Positions 8,831 through 19,400 of a stretch of DNA of 64,000 bases are shown here, piece after piece. Location of the stretch: the NCBI GenBank assembly GCA_963835885.1, contig CAWIHF010000005.1, positions 71,423 through 135,422 of the forward strand, in the 5' to 3' direction. The translations under genes and the position numbers were made by a program. The first letter of the stretch is position 1. The number at the start of each line of letters is the position of its first letter. The notes below the pieces were generated by a model, which saw nothing but the letters and a program-made list of their open reading frames with translations, did not search any database and had not been told where the DNA came from. This DNA comes from Roseiarcus sp963835885 (GTDB taxonomy: Bacteria; Pseudomonadota; Alphaproteobacteria; Rhizobiales; Beijerinckiaceae).

Positions 8831-10237
8831 TCAGTTGGGCTTGGCCGTCCCGGCCGGCGCAGGCGTCGTTGGCGCGTCTGCCTTGGCTGCGTCGGTTTTG
8901 GCCGCATCCGGCTTTGCCGCCGGGTCGACCTTCGCCGCCGTTTCAACAGGCTTCACCCCGTGCTCCAAAAGGTCGATGGCGGCCGTCAGCTGCTTGTCGT
9001 CTTTCTCTTGGGGCGGAACATAGGCCTGCGAGGCCGAGGTGTCCTCGACGCCGTTCGCCAAATGCCCCTTGAGGGAGGCTTCGCCCTTCATGTCGTCTTT
9101 GCCCTTGAGATCCGCGGGCACGTCCTCGAGGACCTTGTAGTCCGGCTCGATGCCCTTGGCCTGGATCGAGCGGCCCGAGGGCGTGTAGTAGCGCGCCGTC
9201 GTCAGCCGAAGCGCGCCCTCTTGCCCAAGCGGCATAATGGTCTGCACCGAGCCCTTGCCGAACGAGCGCGTGCCAATGAGCGTCGCGCGCTTATGATCCT
9301 GCAGCGCGCCGGCGACAATCTCCGAGGCCGACGCCGAGCCCCCGTTGATGAGGACGACAAGAGGTTTGTCGCCCGACAGGTCGCCGCCCGGCCGAGCGTC
9401 GAATCGCTGGGTTTCTTCCGGGGTGCGGCCGCGGGTCGAGACGATCTCGCCCCGGTCGATGAACGAATTGACGACGTCGATCGACTGATCGAGCAATCCG
9501 CCAGGATTGTTGCGCAGGTCGAGGATGTAACCCTTGAACTTGTCCGCCGGAATTTCGGTCTTCAGCTTCTCCATCGCCGCCTTCAGACCATCCGCCGTCT
9601 GCTCAGTGAACTGGGTGACGCGGATGTAGCCGACGTCTCCACCCTCGACGTGCGAGCGCACGGACTGGACCCTGATCAGGTCCCGGACGATGGTGAATTC
9701 CTTGACATCCTTCTTCGGACCGCGGACGACTTTCAGTTTGACCGGCGAATTGATCGCGCCGCGCATCTTCTCCACCGCCTGATCGAGCGTCAGACCCTGG
9801 GTCGGAGTGTCGTCGATGGCGGTGATGATGTCGCCGGAAAGAATGCCGGCCTTGGCCGCCGGCGTGTCGTCGATTGGAGTCACGACCTTGAGGAGCCCAT
9901 CCTCCTGGGTCACCTCGATGCCGAGGCCGCCGAACTCGCCCTTCGTTTGGACCTGCATGTCCTTGAACGCCTTGGCGTCCATGTAGCTCGAATGCGGGTC
10001 GAGCGAGGCGAGCATGCCGTTGATCGCCGCTTCGATCAGCTTGGATTCGTCCGGCTTCTCGACGTAGTCGTTGCGAATCTTGTCAAACACGTCGCCGAAC
10101 AGGTTGAGCTGGCGGTACGTGTCGGCCGCGGCTGCGTAGGCGGCGGGGCTGATATACGAAAGCGCCTGAGGCGCAGCGACTGTCGCCGCAGCTCCCAGAA
10201 TGACGCCAAATCCCAAGTAACCTGCTTTCCGATTCAT
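8831..10237 (-). CDS. ctpA: Carboxy-terminal processing protease CtpA, paralogue 2 (S41)
   Basis: Periplasmic serine protease of the CtpA family. The ATG at 10237 gives a signal peptide/anchor (MNRKAGYLGFGVILGAAATVAAP) and overlaps the envC stop as ATGA, so the two are translationally coupled. PDZ domain: GGLGIEVTQEDGLLKVVTP. Catalytic Ser in GGSASASEIVAGALQD and Lys in GTRSFGKGSVQT. The C-terminus carries a low-complexity Ala/Lys/Asp/Pro tail (AAKPDAAKTDAAKADAP) absent from the downstream paralogue. The envC-ctpA order is the usual alphaproteobacterial one, so this is probably the ancestral copy and the 7489-8793 gene the duplicate. Confidence 0.92.
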   Translation of the reverse strand: MNRKAGYLGFGVILGAAATVAAPQALSYISPAAYAAAADTYRQLNLFGDVFDKIRNDYVEKPDESKLIEAAINGMLASLDPHSSYMDAKAFKDMQVQTKGEFGGLGIEVTQEDGLLKVVTPIDDTPAAKAGILSGDIITAIDDTPTQGLTLDQAVEKMRGAINSPVKLKVVRGPKKDVKEFTIVRDLIRVQSVRSHVEGGDVGYIRVTQFTEQTADGLKAAMEKLKTEIPADKFKGYILDLRNNPGGLLDQSIDVVNSFIDRGEIVSTRGRTPEETQRFDARPGGDLSGDKPLVVLINGGSASASEIVAGALQDHKRATLIGTRSFGKGSVQTIMPLGQEGALRLTTARYYTPSGRSIQAKGIEPDYKVLEDVPADLKGKDDMKGEASLKGHLANGVEDTSASQAYVPPQEKDDKQLTAAIDLLEHGVKPVETAAKVDPAAKPDAAKTDAAKADAPTTPAPAGTAKPN

Positions 10238-11569
10238 CCGCGCGCCTTCTCGATGTCTGACTTCGCCCACCACGGTCCCGGATCGATCGCCGTTCCGTCT
10301 TTCCGCAGTTCGATATAAAGGACCGGCTGCACGGCGCCAACCGCGACCGCCGCCGCCATCCTAGTGGTCCCGTCGCCCATCGCCCCGACAGGTTCTCCCG
10401 AGAGAACGAACTGCCCTGGCGCCACGTTTATGCGGTCCATCCCCGCAAGCAGAAGATAATATCCTCCGCCGGCATTAATGATCAAGAGTTGCCCGTACGT
10501 CCTGTACGGGCCGGAAAACAGAACCGAACCGTCGGCCGGCGCGGAGACGACCGCGCCGGCCAGCGTCGTCAACGAGACGCCGTGCTCGATTCCTCCGAAC
10601 CCGTCGGGAGAGCCGAACGTCTTCAGGATCGTGCCGGCGACCGGCAAGCGAATGCGGCCTCGCGCGTCAGCGAAAGCGATTTCCGGTTCAAGTCGGGTCG
10701 GCTGATTTCCTCGAGCGCTCTCGGCCTTCGCGGCGATCTCTTTCGCCGTTTGCTCGGCGGCCGCGTGCGCGGCGTTCGCCGCAGCCTTTCGCTGCGCCTC
10801 CTCGGCGTCGAGCCTGGCGATCAGGTCTTTCAGGGTTGTCGCCTCACGGGCCAGGTCGGCCGCCCGCGTCTGTTGCGAGGCGAGCGCCTCTTCGGTCGAG
10901 GAGAGCGAACGCTGACGTGCGTCGACCAGCGCGGCAAGGCGCTCCTTCTCAATCGCCAGCGAGGCGGCGGTCCGCGCTAAATCAGTGCGCTCACGGAAAA
11001 TTGATTTCTTCGTCTCGGAGAGGTTCTCGACATCGCGGCGCAGCGCTTCGGCCTGCTCCTTGAGATCGGGGATCAGCGAACTGAGGACCATCGCCGCTCG
11101 CACCGCCTCCGCCATGTCGCCGGGTTTGATCAGTATCGCCGGCGGCGGATTGGCGCCCATCCGCTGCAGCGCAGCGAGGACCTCGACGATCGCCGTGCGG
11201 CGGCTTTCCAGGGACCCGGAGATCTTCTCGGCTTTGGCGTTCAGGCTCGCAATGCGATCATCCGTCGCCGCGATGGCGCGCTCGGCGTCCTGCACCTTCG
11301 CCGTGGTCGAGATCAGCGCCTCGGAGAGTCGCGCCCGATCGGCCCGGATCGAACTCGATTTCGGAGTCGATGGCTCGCTGTTGCTCGTCGGACGCCCGCA
11401 TCGTGTCCTCGACGCCGCGGAGCTCGACTTCCTTTTCCGCTTTCTGCTGTTCGGCCGCCGGCTGGGCCGGGGCGACGGCCGGGTCGGCGAGCGGCGCCAA
11501 GGGCCACCCGAGCGCGGCCCCGAAGGCGGCGGCGCCGAGCCCGCATCGTATTCCTTCGCTTCGCCTCAT
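10234..11569 (-). CDS. envC: Murein hydrolase activator EnvC, one frame break
   Basis: Periplasmic coiled-coil protein with a C-terminal LytM (M23) domain that activates cell-division amidases. Start at 11569 (or 11575) with a signal-like N-terminus (IRCGLGAAAFGAALGWPLAPLA). A long coiled coil follows, then LytM from about GRIRLPVAGTILKTFG. The usual zinc ligands are missing: GIEHGVSLTT lacks the leading His, and GGYYLLLAGMDR stands where HxH would be. It should therefore be a non-catalytic activator, as in EnvC proper. One extra base near 11354 breaks the frame between DSEIE and SIRADRARLSEALIST. Its stop overlaps the ctpA start (ATGA). It lies downstream of rlmH. Confidence 0.85.
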
Positions 11570-11616
11570 TAGCATGCCGCGTCCAAGATCATCAAATCTA
11601 GCCGGAATCGCGGCGA

Positions 11617-12099
11617 TCAAGCGCGATGGTAAGGGTGACCGGAAAGAATAGTGAGTGCGCGATAGAGCTGTTCGCTCGCCATGACCCGCGCAAGCTGGTG
11701 CGGCCAGGTCATGGCTCCGAAGCTGACAACCCGGCGCGCCTTTGCCCGCAGAGACGCCGAAAGCCCATCCGGACCGCCGATCACGACCAAGTAGAACGGT
11801 TGCGCAGCATCTCTAGCCCGCCCGATGTCGGCCGCCCATTCCTCGCTCGTCGGCGAGTCGCCGCGCTCGTCGAGCGCCACCAGGCTCGCGCCCGAGGGCG
11901 CCGCGGCGATAATCGCAGCCGCTTCCTCCTCGCGCCGGTCCTCGGGTCGACGGGCGCGCAATTCGTCGACCTCGCGGAGATCGACGGCCGAGATGCCGAC
12001 CCCGCGAGCGGTTTCCATCAGCCGGGTGAAATAGCCGGTGAATAGCTCCCGCTCCGGGCCCGTCTTGAGCCGTCCCACGCAAATGAGGAGGATGCGCAT
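11617..12099 (-). CDS. rlmH: 23S rRNA (pseudouridine-1915-N3)-methyltransferase RlmH
   Basis: RlmH methylates pseudouridine 1915 in helix 69 of 23S rRNA, a SPOUT-fold enzyme. The 160-aa protein has the family N-terminus MRILLICVGRLK, the knot motif FYLVVIGGPDGLS and the C-terminal SLGAMTWPHQLARVMASEQLYRALTILSGHPYHR-type end, here beginning SFGAMTWPHQ. The ATG at 12099 gives the exact family N-terminus; the frame upstream overlaps rsfS. It follows rsfS by 16 bp, the standard pairing. Confidence 0.95.
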   Translation of the reverse strand: MRILLICVGRLKTGPERELFTGYFTRLMETARGVGISAVDLREVDELRARRPEDRREEEAAAIIAAAPSGASLVALDERGDSPTSEEWAADIGRARDAAQPFYLVVIGGPDGLSASLRAKARRVVSFGAMTWPHQLARVMASEQLYRALTILSGHPYHRA

Positions 12100-12115
12100 C
12101 CGTCCTTTGGCGCTT

Positions 12116-12490
12116 TCAGCCTGAACTTTTCCGGGCTTCGCCCGGCCTGTCCGCGCTCCACATCTTTTCGAGATTGTAGAACTGGCGGACGTCCGGACGA
12201 AAGATGTGCACGATAGCATCGCGCGCGTCCAGGAGGACCCAGTCGCATAGGGGCAAGCCCTCGACCTTTGGCGCCGGAAAGCCGGCGTCGCGGCAGGCCT
12301 TCATGACCCGGTCGGCGATCGCGCCGACATGCGTGCTCGACCTTCCGGAGGCGATGATCATGCGATCGGCGAGCGTTGTCCTCCCGCCGAGCTCGATCGT
12401 GACGATGTCTTTCGCCTTCGCGTCTTCGAGCCCATCGACAATGGTCCTGGATAGGGAGTTCGACGGAGTCGACCAACGGTTTGCGGCCAT
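12116..12490 (-). CDS. rsfS: Ribosomal silencing factor RsfS
   Basis: RsfS binds uL14 and blocks 30S-50S joining when nutrients are short. The 124-aa protein shows the family core: LEDAKAKDIVTIELGG, LADRMIIASGRSSTHVGAIADRV, the WVLLDARDAIVHIF signature and YNLEKMW at the end. It heads the rsfS-rlmH-envC-ctpA row. In many relatives nadD sits just upstream; here the upstream neighbour is a quinone oxidoreductase 125 bp away. Confidence 0.95.
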   Translation of the reverse strand: MAANRWSTPSNSLSRTIVDGLEDAKAKDIVTIELGGRTTLADRMIIASGRSSTHVGAIADRVMKACRDAGFPAPKVEGLPLCDWVLLDARDAIVHIFRPDVRQFYNLEKMWSADRPGEARKSSG

Positions 12491-12615
12491 TCTTCGCCGC
12501 AGCAGTTCGAGGCGTGAGCGTCAGCGTAGCATTCCTCTCAGCCCGGTAGCCGATTCGCGCCCGAGCGTACGCCAAGATGAGGCGTCATCAACGGCTTTTC
12601 AAGCCTTAACCCGCG

Positions 12616-13614
12616 TCACACCGTCAACACGATCTTGCCGACGTGCTCGCCGCTCTCCATCCGCGCGTGCGCCCTGTCGGCTTCAGCAAGAGGGAAGACC
12701 GAGTCGATCACCGGCTTGCAGCGTCCTTCCTCGATAAGCGGCCAGACCTTGGCCAAAAGAGAATCCGCGATCAGCGCCTTTTCCGTCGGGGAACGGGGGC
12801 GAAGCGTGGAGCCGGTGTGGACGAGGCGCTTGTGCATGATAAGCCGCAGGTCGATCGTGGCCCGCTGGCCCTGCATGAATGCGATCTGCACAATCCGCCC
12901 GTCGAGCGAGGCGGCCGCATAGTTGCGCGCGACATACTCGCCTCCGACCATGTCGAGAATGACGTTCGCGCCCTGGCCATTTGTTGCGGCCAGCGTCAGG
13001 GCGACGAAATCGTCGGTCCGATAATTGATGCCGAGATCGGCTCCCAGCCGCTCGCACTGGCCCGCCTTTTCGTCCGAACCGGCCGTCGCGATCACTTTGG
13101 CTCCGAAGGCCTTGGCGAGCTGGATCGCCGTCGTGCCAATGCCCGACGTTCCCCCATGAACCAGAAGGGTCTCGCCAGGCTTGAGTGCGCCGCGGTCGAA
13201 GACATTCGTCCAGACGGTGAAGTAGGTTTCGGGAATGGCCGCCGCCTCGACTGCGGTCAGGCCTGACGGAATCGGCAGCGCGTTCAATTCATGCGCAACG
13301 CAATATTCGGCATAGCCACCGCCCGGAATGAGCGCGGTTACGCGCGCTGTCTCCGCATGACGCCTCGCGCTGGGGCCGCGAGCAACGACCGTGCCGGACG
13401 CCTCGAGCCCGAGCACGTCGCTCGCGCCCGGCGGCGGCGGATAATGGCCCATGCGCTGGAGCGTGTCCGGCCGGTTGACCCCTGCCGCTGCGATCTTGAT
13501 CAGGATCTCCCCGTCGCCCGGAACGGGACGCGGCCGAATCTCGATTGCGAGCACGTCCGGTCCGCCAGGCCGCGTCGCGACGACGGCGCGCATCGTCTCG
13601 GTTTGACTGATCAT
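12616..13614 (-). CDS. NAD(P)H quinone oxidoreductase (PIG3-type MDR)
   Basis: Zinc-independent medium-chain dehydrogenase/reductase, 332 aa, cytoplasmic. An N-terminal GroES-like part (EILIKIAAAGVNRPDTLQRMGHYPPPPGASDVLGLE) leads to the dinucleotide-binding motif HGGTSGIGTTAIQLAKAFGAKV. It has the PIG3-family traits TYFTVWTNVFDRGALKPGE and RLIMHKRLVHTGSTLRPR. No zinc-binding cysteine cluster is present. It likely reduces quinones with NADPH, but the substrate is uncertain. The frame is intact. It is separated from the downstream rsfS by 125 bp and is probably a separate unit. Confidence 0.88.
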   Translation of the reverse strand: MISQTETMRAVVATRPGGPDVLAIEIRPRPVPGDGEILIKIAAAGVNRPDTLQRMGHYPPPPGASDVLGLEASGTVVARGPSARRHAETARVTALIPGGGYAEYCVAHELNALPIPSGLTAVEAAAIPETYFTVWTNVFDRGALKPGETLLVHGGTSGIGTTAIQLAKAFGAKVIATAGSDEKAGQCERLGADLGINYRTDDFVALTLAATNGQGANVILDMVGGEYVARNYAAASLDGRIVQIAFMQGQRATIDLRLIMHKRLVHTGSTLRPRSPTEKALIADSLLAKVWPLIEEGRCKPVIDSVFPLAEADRAHARMESGEHVGKIVLTV

Positions 13615-13656
13615 GTCCCATTATCTCCCGTCTTTTCGGCGAGCGGAGATGCTTTT

Positions 13657-14298
13657 TCAATCGGCGGGGATGGCATGGGCAGTCACGCCATCCTCCGCGG
13701 GGGCGGCCCGGAACGCCGGCAGCATCTCAGCGCGCTCGCAAAAGGCGGCCAGATTCGGGTATCGGCTCGTCTCGACGACCTCCGAGAGCACATTTCCGAC
13801 GAAGCTGCAGGCGCAAGCGACGGAGATATCGCCGAGGCCGAATTCGCCGCCGATCCATTCTGCGACGGGCAATTCGACGTCGAGCGCGGCCAGTCCGGCT
13901 GTCAGCTGGCCCATGATCCGGTCGATCCACGGTTGATGCCGCCTATCCGCCGGACGAAGCGCGCGTTCGTAGTGCCTCTGCACCGCCTTTTCCATGACCG
14001 TCAGCGCGACCCCCGTCGCTCGAAGAACGCGCAGTCGCCGGGACGGCTCGGTCGGCGTCAGCGCCGCGACGGATGGATGGGCCCCGACAAGATATTGGAG
14101 AATGACGTTCGAATCCATCAGGGCCGTCCCATCGTCGGTGATGAGGGTCGGCGCCTTGAGGAGCGCGTTGAACTTCGAGAATTCGTCGATTTGTCGGAAA
14201 AGCGAAATCGGCCGGTGTGTGAACGGAACTTCCGCCGCGATCAGCGCGACGGCCACGCGCCGCACATAGGGCGAATCGAGCATTCCGATCAACTGCAT
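13657..14298 (-). CDS. Glutathione S-transferase family protein
   Basis: 213 aa. N-terminal thioredoxin-like domain (MQLIGMLDSPYVRRVAVALIAAEVPFTHRPISLF) with the likely catalytic Ser at SPYVRR and the cis-Pro region APTLITDDG. The GSH-contact motif is MDSNVILQYL. A helical C-terminal domain follows (EFGLGDISVACACSFVGNV). The frame is intact. It lies 42 bp upstream of the quinone oxidoreductase on the same strand, so both may be one stress-related transcript. Confidence 0.87.
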   Translation of the reverse strand: MQLIGMLDSPYVRRVAVALIAAEVPFTHRPISLFRQIDEFSKFNALLKAPTLITDDGTALMDSNVILQYLVGAHPSVAALTPTEPSRRLRVLRATGVALTVMEKAVQRHYERALRPADRRHQPWIDRIMGQLTAGLAALDVELPVAEWIGGEFGLGDISVACACSFVGNVLSEVVETSRYPNLAAFCERAEMLPAFRAAPAEDGVTAHAIPAD

Positions 14299-14739
14299 TG
14301 TCAGATCCCGTTGGCTTCGCCGGTCGCCGCAGTCTGCCTCCCGAGGCGGCGCGGAGGCAAACGCCTCTCGATTTTGGCAGCTGAACTCCGGCGATTTTCC
14401 GGTCTATGAAACGGTTGCTCTGACGAAACGCCGCGCCGGGCGGCGACGAGAACAATTACCGACGACGGAACGAAACAGGCCTCTCTCCTAGTCTGAACTT
14501 CCGATGCAAAACACGGTCGACGTTGCAATTATCGAATTGGGATAGCCGCTTAGCCTGTTTTGACCATCCCATTGCTGCCTACAGTGGCAACGCATGAAAA
14601 GCGAGCCAGTTCAAAGAGCTACGTGGTCGCGAGTTATGCCTACACCGCGTACAACCACGGGTGGAAACTTTATCGAATTGTTGAGTCGCTTGAGTCACTT
14701 ACGAGATCCCAGTCACACCGGCGCTTTCGGAAGTTCGGC
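14299..14739. other. Intergenic region without gene
   Basis: About 440 bp between GST (minus) and the end of the Wza-type gene (minus). Short open frames here have no coding character. The 14500-14720 part is less GC-rich than average and probably holds the GST promoter (reading left). No hairpin or repeat was clear. Confidence 0.5.
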
Positions 14740-15914
14740 CTAGTGGGCGACCGACGCCCCGGCCGAAACGACGCCCGCGCCCGCGCTGACAGGCGCAAAT
14801 GCGCCGGCGACGACGTTGAACACCTTTTGCGTCTCGGTCGAGGGCGAGTTCGACACGTAGATGACGTCGCGATTGGCGATTTGGAAGCTCTGCTCCATGA
14901 ACAGGCTGTTTGGATCGGACAGGTTGAGGTGGTAGACGACGGGCGTCAAACGTCCGCTCCCGACCACGGGATTGTTTGGACTGAGTTGCCTCGCCACCAA
15001 CTCCGGCTCATAGCGAAATACGAAGACGCCGCGCATATCCGAGCGGCTGTCGAGCAGTCCGCCGGCCTTGGAAAGCGCCTGCGCCAGGGAAATTCCGTCG
15101 GCCTGGAAGGGAATCTCGGCGTTCTGCCCGAGCGCGCCATAGGCAATGAAGGTCTGCGGATCGTGGACCAGCGTCAGAGTGTCGTCGGGATGCAAATAGA
15201 TGTTTTCGCGAGGATTATTAACGATCGTGATCAGAGGTATGCGCGAGGTCCTCGACCCTCGCGTCAGTTCGACGAAGTCTTCGTTGACTGGGTAGTGAAT
15301 CCCGCCCGCTGTGGCGACTACGTCGAGCACACGATCGCCCTTGACCGTAAGCGGGACGCGCGAACCGTTCACGACCCGCCACCAACGCTCACGCTGCTGC
15401 TCACAGGGGTTGTGACCGTGACGAGAACCTGCGGCTGGATCGCCTTCCCCTCCAGCGCCTGCTCGATCACTTTTTGCACGTCCCGCGCTGTCTTTCCGGC
15501 TACGTGAATCCGGCCGGCGTAGGGCACGCTGATTCCGCCGTCGCGACCGACGACCTGGGCTGGGATCGTCGCGCTGTTGGCCCCGGTGCTGACTGCGTTG
15601 ACCACGGCCGTAGCCTGGGACGATGACGGGGAGAACAAGCCTCCGGGGCCTGCCTCCCAGATCGTGACGGTGACTGAGTCGCCAACGCCAATGACCGACT
15701 CCGCCGAGATCCTGTGGTCGCCGAACTTGGCGTAGAAGCTTTGGAAACCCCTGTGCCTGAGCGCCGCGATCGTCGAAGGATTGATGTCGACGAAGATATA
15801 TCGCTGCAGTTGATCGGCGTCGGTCTGGCGCGTTGCAATATCAGACGCGCTTGGCCCCGAGTTCGGCAGCGACGAGCAACCGGCGACGGTTACGGCCACG
15901 AATGCGCAAACCAA
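14740..15914 (-). CDS. Polysaccharide export lipoprotein, Wza/KpsD family, one frame break
   Basis: Outer-membrane export channel subunit for capsule or exopolysaccharide. The N-terminal part (VAVTVAGCSS) has a lipobox, so it should be lipidated at Cys. A Poly_export domain follows (GVGDSVTVTIWEAGPGGLF, then ISVPYAGRIHVAGKTARDVQKVIEQAL), then SLBB domains (VPLTVKGDRVLDVVATAGGI; FQADGISLAQALSKAGGL). Codons for VSVGGG end in TGA at 15369, and the rest continues from GTG at 15372 in another frame with no loss of family sequence. This looks like a 1-base indel, although a GTGA overlap of two genes is possible. The only visible start is TTG at 15914; an upstream indel may hide a better one. It probably serves the adjacent PKS/GT locus. 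Confidence 0.82.
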
Positions 15915-16443
15915 GATGAAAAATACTGATCAACTCGGTCGCCGCATTACTCGCCCCGATTTGGCCCAACCTCTAACAGACGGAGGCCACGCTTGGCTAC
16001 CTGTGGCGGAGCGTTGCTTGCTTGGTGTTGCCAAAATGTGACGCTCTCCAAGGTTAGCATCTCGATAGTTTCGTCAGCCGCCGCCGTTCAAGTTGTTTGC
16101 GCTTGCCCTCGCGACATGCCGCGAGCGGGGCGCTTTGCGCGGTTGATGTTTTTCTATTCGTCGCATTGGGTAGCATCCTCACCTACAATGGAAGCCCTCA
16201 CAATTGACGAGACAAGTTTTCAGCTTGTTTATTTTCTCAAGGCGAAGCTTTTCCGGTCGAAATTGTCTGCAATGGTTAAGCATTGCTTTTAACAAAAGCC
16301 CAGCGCAATGCTATATATAGCGCTCGGTTGACAGCGTGGCGAAACTCCGGTCAAAAGAGGCCAAGAGATACCCTTTCGACCGCTCGTTCCGCTCCTTTGC
16401 GGCGGCCTGAGCGGTCGCAAAGTCGGATATTCGCCGCATTCCT
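15915..16443. other. Lower-GC regulatory region upstream of the PKS
   Basis: Divergent spacer between the Wza-type gene (minus) and the PKS (plus). It is clearly AT-richer than the genes around it (for example 16190-16320). No convincing coding frame. It contains a good sigma-70-like promoter at 16289-16317 pointing at the PKS. Confidence 0.6.
16289..16317 (+). promoter_or_regulatory. Sigma-70-like promoter for the PKS
   Basis: TTAACA at 16289-16294, a spacer of exactly 17 bp, and TATATA at 16312-16317. The context is AT-rich and the direction is toward the PKS about 120 bp away. This is a sequence match only. Confidence 0.5.
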
Positions 16444-19400
16444 TTGGTGGTGCCGTTGGGGCGAGCTTTTGCTCTAGAGAGCGCACAGATTGCGATTGTC
16501 GGTCGGGCATGTCGGCTTCCCGGCGCGCCGAATGTGGCAGACTTTTGGGAGTTGCTTCGCACGGGCGGCTGTGCGGTCTCGACCATTCCGGCGGACCGCT
16601 GGCCGCTTGCCCGCCACTGGCACCCAGGCGTCCGGGAACCCGGTCGCAGCTATACATGGGCGGCCGGAGTCCTGCCCGACATCTGGGGATTTGATCCGAC
16701 GGTCTTTCGCATCTCGCCGCGCGAAGCCCAGCAAATGGATCCGCAGCAGCGACTGCTTCTGGAACTGGCTTTCGAAGCGTGCGAAGACGCCGGCTTCGCC
16801 CCCTCGAGACTGGCCGGAACTCAGACCGGCGTCTATGTCGGCGCTTCCGCGCTCGATTATTCGACCATCGGACTGCACGATCCGGCCGTCGGGGACGCTT
16901 ATTACGCCACCGGCAACACCTTATCGATCGTCGCCAACCGCATCTCCTACATATTCGATCTGCACGGGCCGAGCCTTGCCCTCGACACGGCGTGTTCCTC
17001 GTCTCTCGTTGCACTTCATGAAGCGCGCCACGCGCTGGCTCGCGGTGAAATCGACGTCGCGCTGGTTGGCGGCGTGAACATCCTGGCGAGCCCATTTCAG
17101 TTCATCACCTTCTCGCAGGCGACCATGCTGTCGCCGACCGGGCTTTGCCGAGCGTTCGCCGCGGGCGCGGACGGCTACGTTCGCGCAGAGGGCGGCGTCG
17201 TCCTTGTCCTCAAGACGCTGAAGCAGGCCGTGGAGGATGGCGACAGGATTCATGCGGTCATTTGCGGGACCGGCGTCAATTCAGACGGCCGCACGAGCGG
17301 AATTTCTCTGCCAGCCGAGCGTTACCAGATTGAGCTTCTACGCAACATCTACGACAGAGCCGGGGTCGCGCCGGATTCCGTCGCCTATATCGAAGCTCAT
17401 GGCACAGGAACCCGCGTGGGCGATCCGGTCGAAGCGGCCGCGCTTGGCAAGGTGCTCGGGCGCGCCCGCGCCAGTCCGCTGCCGATCGGATCCGTCAAGA
17501 CCAATATCGGACATACCGAACCCGCTTCGGGACTTGCCGGCCTTTTGAAGGCGATGCTTGCGCTCGAACACGACGAGGCGCCGCCGTCGCTTCATTTTGA
17601 AGAGCCGAACCCGAATATCGATTTCACCGACCTCAATCTGGCTGTCACAGGAAAGACGACGCCTTTGCCTCGATCCGGGGAGCGGCGTTTTGCTGGAGTG
17701 AGTTCATTCGGATTCGGCGGGACGAGCGCCCACGTGGTGATTGCCGATCCGCCGAGCGCCCGGCTTGGCGCGGACGCCGCGCCGCGGTTCCTGATGCTGT
17801 CGGCCCAGACCGACGCCGCCCTGCGTGCGCTTGCCGGTCAATATGCGCGCCGGTTCGATGCGGTCGGCGAGCGGGAAGGCCGCAGAATTGTCGCCGCGAC
17901 AGATCACCGGCGCGAGCCCATGCGCGAGCGCCTCGTGATGTCTGTATGCGACTCGCTGGACATCGCGCCGATTCTTTCACGATTTTCCCAGTCCGGACAA
18001 GCGGACGCCGAGGTCTTTCGCGGAACTGCGATCGAAGGCGACGGATCGGTCGTTTTTGTCTTCTCGGGCAATGGGGCGCAGTGGTCGGGGATGGGGCGGG
18101 CCGCCTATCGCTGCAATTCCGTGTTCCGGGACGCGCTGGCCGAGATCGACTCTCACTTCGAGCCGCTTTCCGGCTGGTCGCTGACCGAGGAGTTGGCGTC
18201 GTCCAATCTTGAGAGCGATCTTGCGCACACGAATATCGCGCAGCCGATGATGTTTGCGATCCAGGCGGCGAGCGTTCGCGCCCTCGCCGCAATTGGAATA
18301 CGTCCGTCGATGACGATGGGCCACAGCGTCGGCGAAGTCGCCGCCGCCGAGGCGGCTGGCATCCTGTCCCTGTCGGACGCCGTGCGACTCATCTTACAAT
18401 CGCAGCCGGCTCCAGGAATCCACCGAGAACTCCGGCGGGATGGCGGTGATATTCGGCGCCCGCGACGCCGCGAGGACCCTCGTCGCGCAAATTCAGGACC
18501 TCTCGATCGCAGCGCACAATTCTCAGCACTGCCTCGCCGTTGCGGGGCCTCCAGAGGCGTTGGACCGGTTGGCGAAGCTCGCCCCGACGCACAAGCTGCG
18601 ACAGCGCCGGCTGAACCTCGCCTATCCATTCCACACAAAGCTGATGGAGCCGGTACGAAGTCCTCTGCTCGAAAGCCTGGTCGACTTGAAGCCTTCGGCA
18701 GGAGTCGTGCCGTTTCTGTCGACCATAGACGATGGCCTGCTTCCAGGCGCCGCCGCCGACGCGACCTACTGGTGGCGCAATGTGCGCGACACGGTCTTGT
18801 TCCAGGAGGGCGTCGAAAGGGCGGTGCGGCTGGACAAGAGGCTATTCCTGGAGGTCGGGCCCCGCGCGAGTTTGAAGACCCATCTTCGCGATGTGACGGC
18901 CCACCTCGGCGCCTCCGCCTTTGTCGATTGCGTGCTCGACGAGGCCTCCGACGAAGCCGATGGTGATCCTTTCGAAGTCAGCTGCGGTGCGCCTCCTCGC
19001 CGCGGGCGCGAAAATGGATCTGTCGTGGGCCTTCGGCCCGGATCCGGGGCCGGGCGTCGACCTCCCGGCCTATCCATGGCGCCGAATCGAGTTTCGCTTC
19101 TCTGAGACCAGCGAGTTGACGGGGCTGCTGAGCCCCCGGCCGAGGCACCCGCTGATCGGCGCGCGCGACAGCGACTCGGCCCTCGAATGGCGCGCGACGA
19201 TTGATCCCGAGCTTGAGCCTGCGCTGGCCGATCACCAGGTTGGAGGACAAACTCTGTTACCGGGCGCGGCATTCGTCGAAATGGGGCTTGCGGTCGCCCG
19301 CGACTGGGTGGGCGCGGAGGTCTCTCTGAGCGGGTTTGAAATCCTGCAGCCGATGATCTTCGCGCCGGATGCGTCGCGCGAAATCCTTTGCCGGGTCTCA

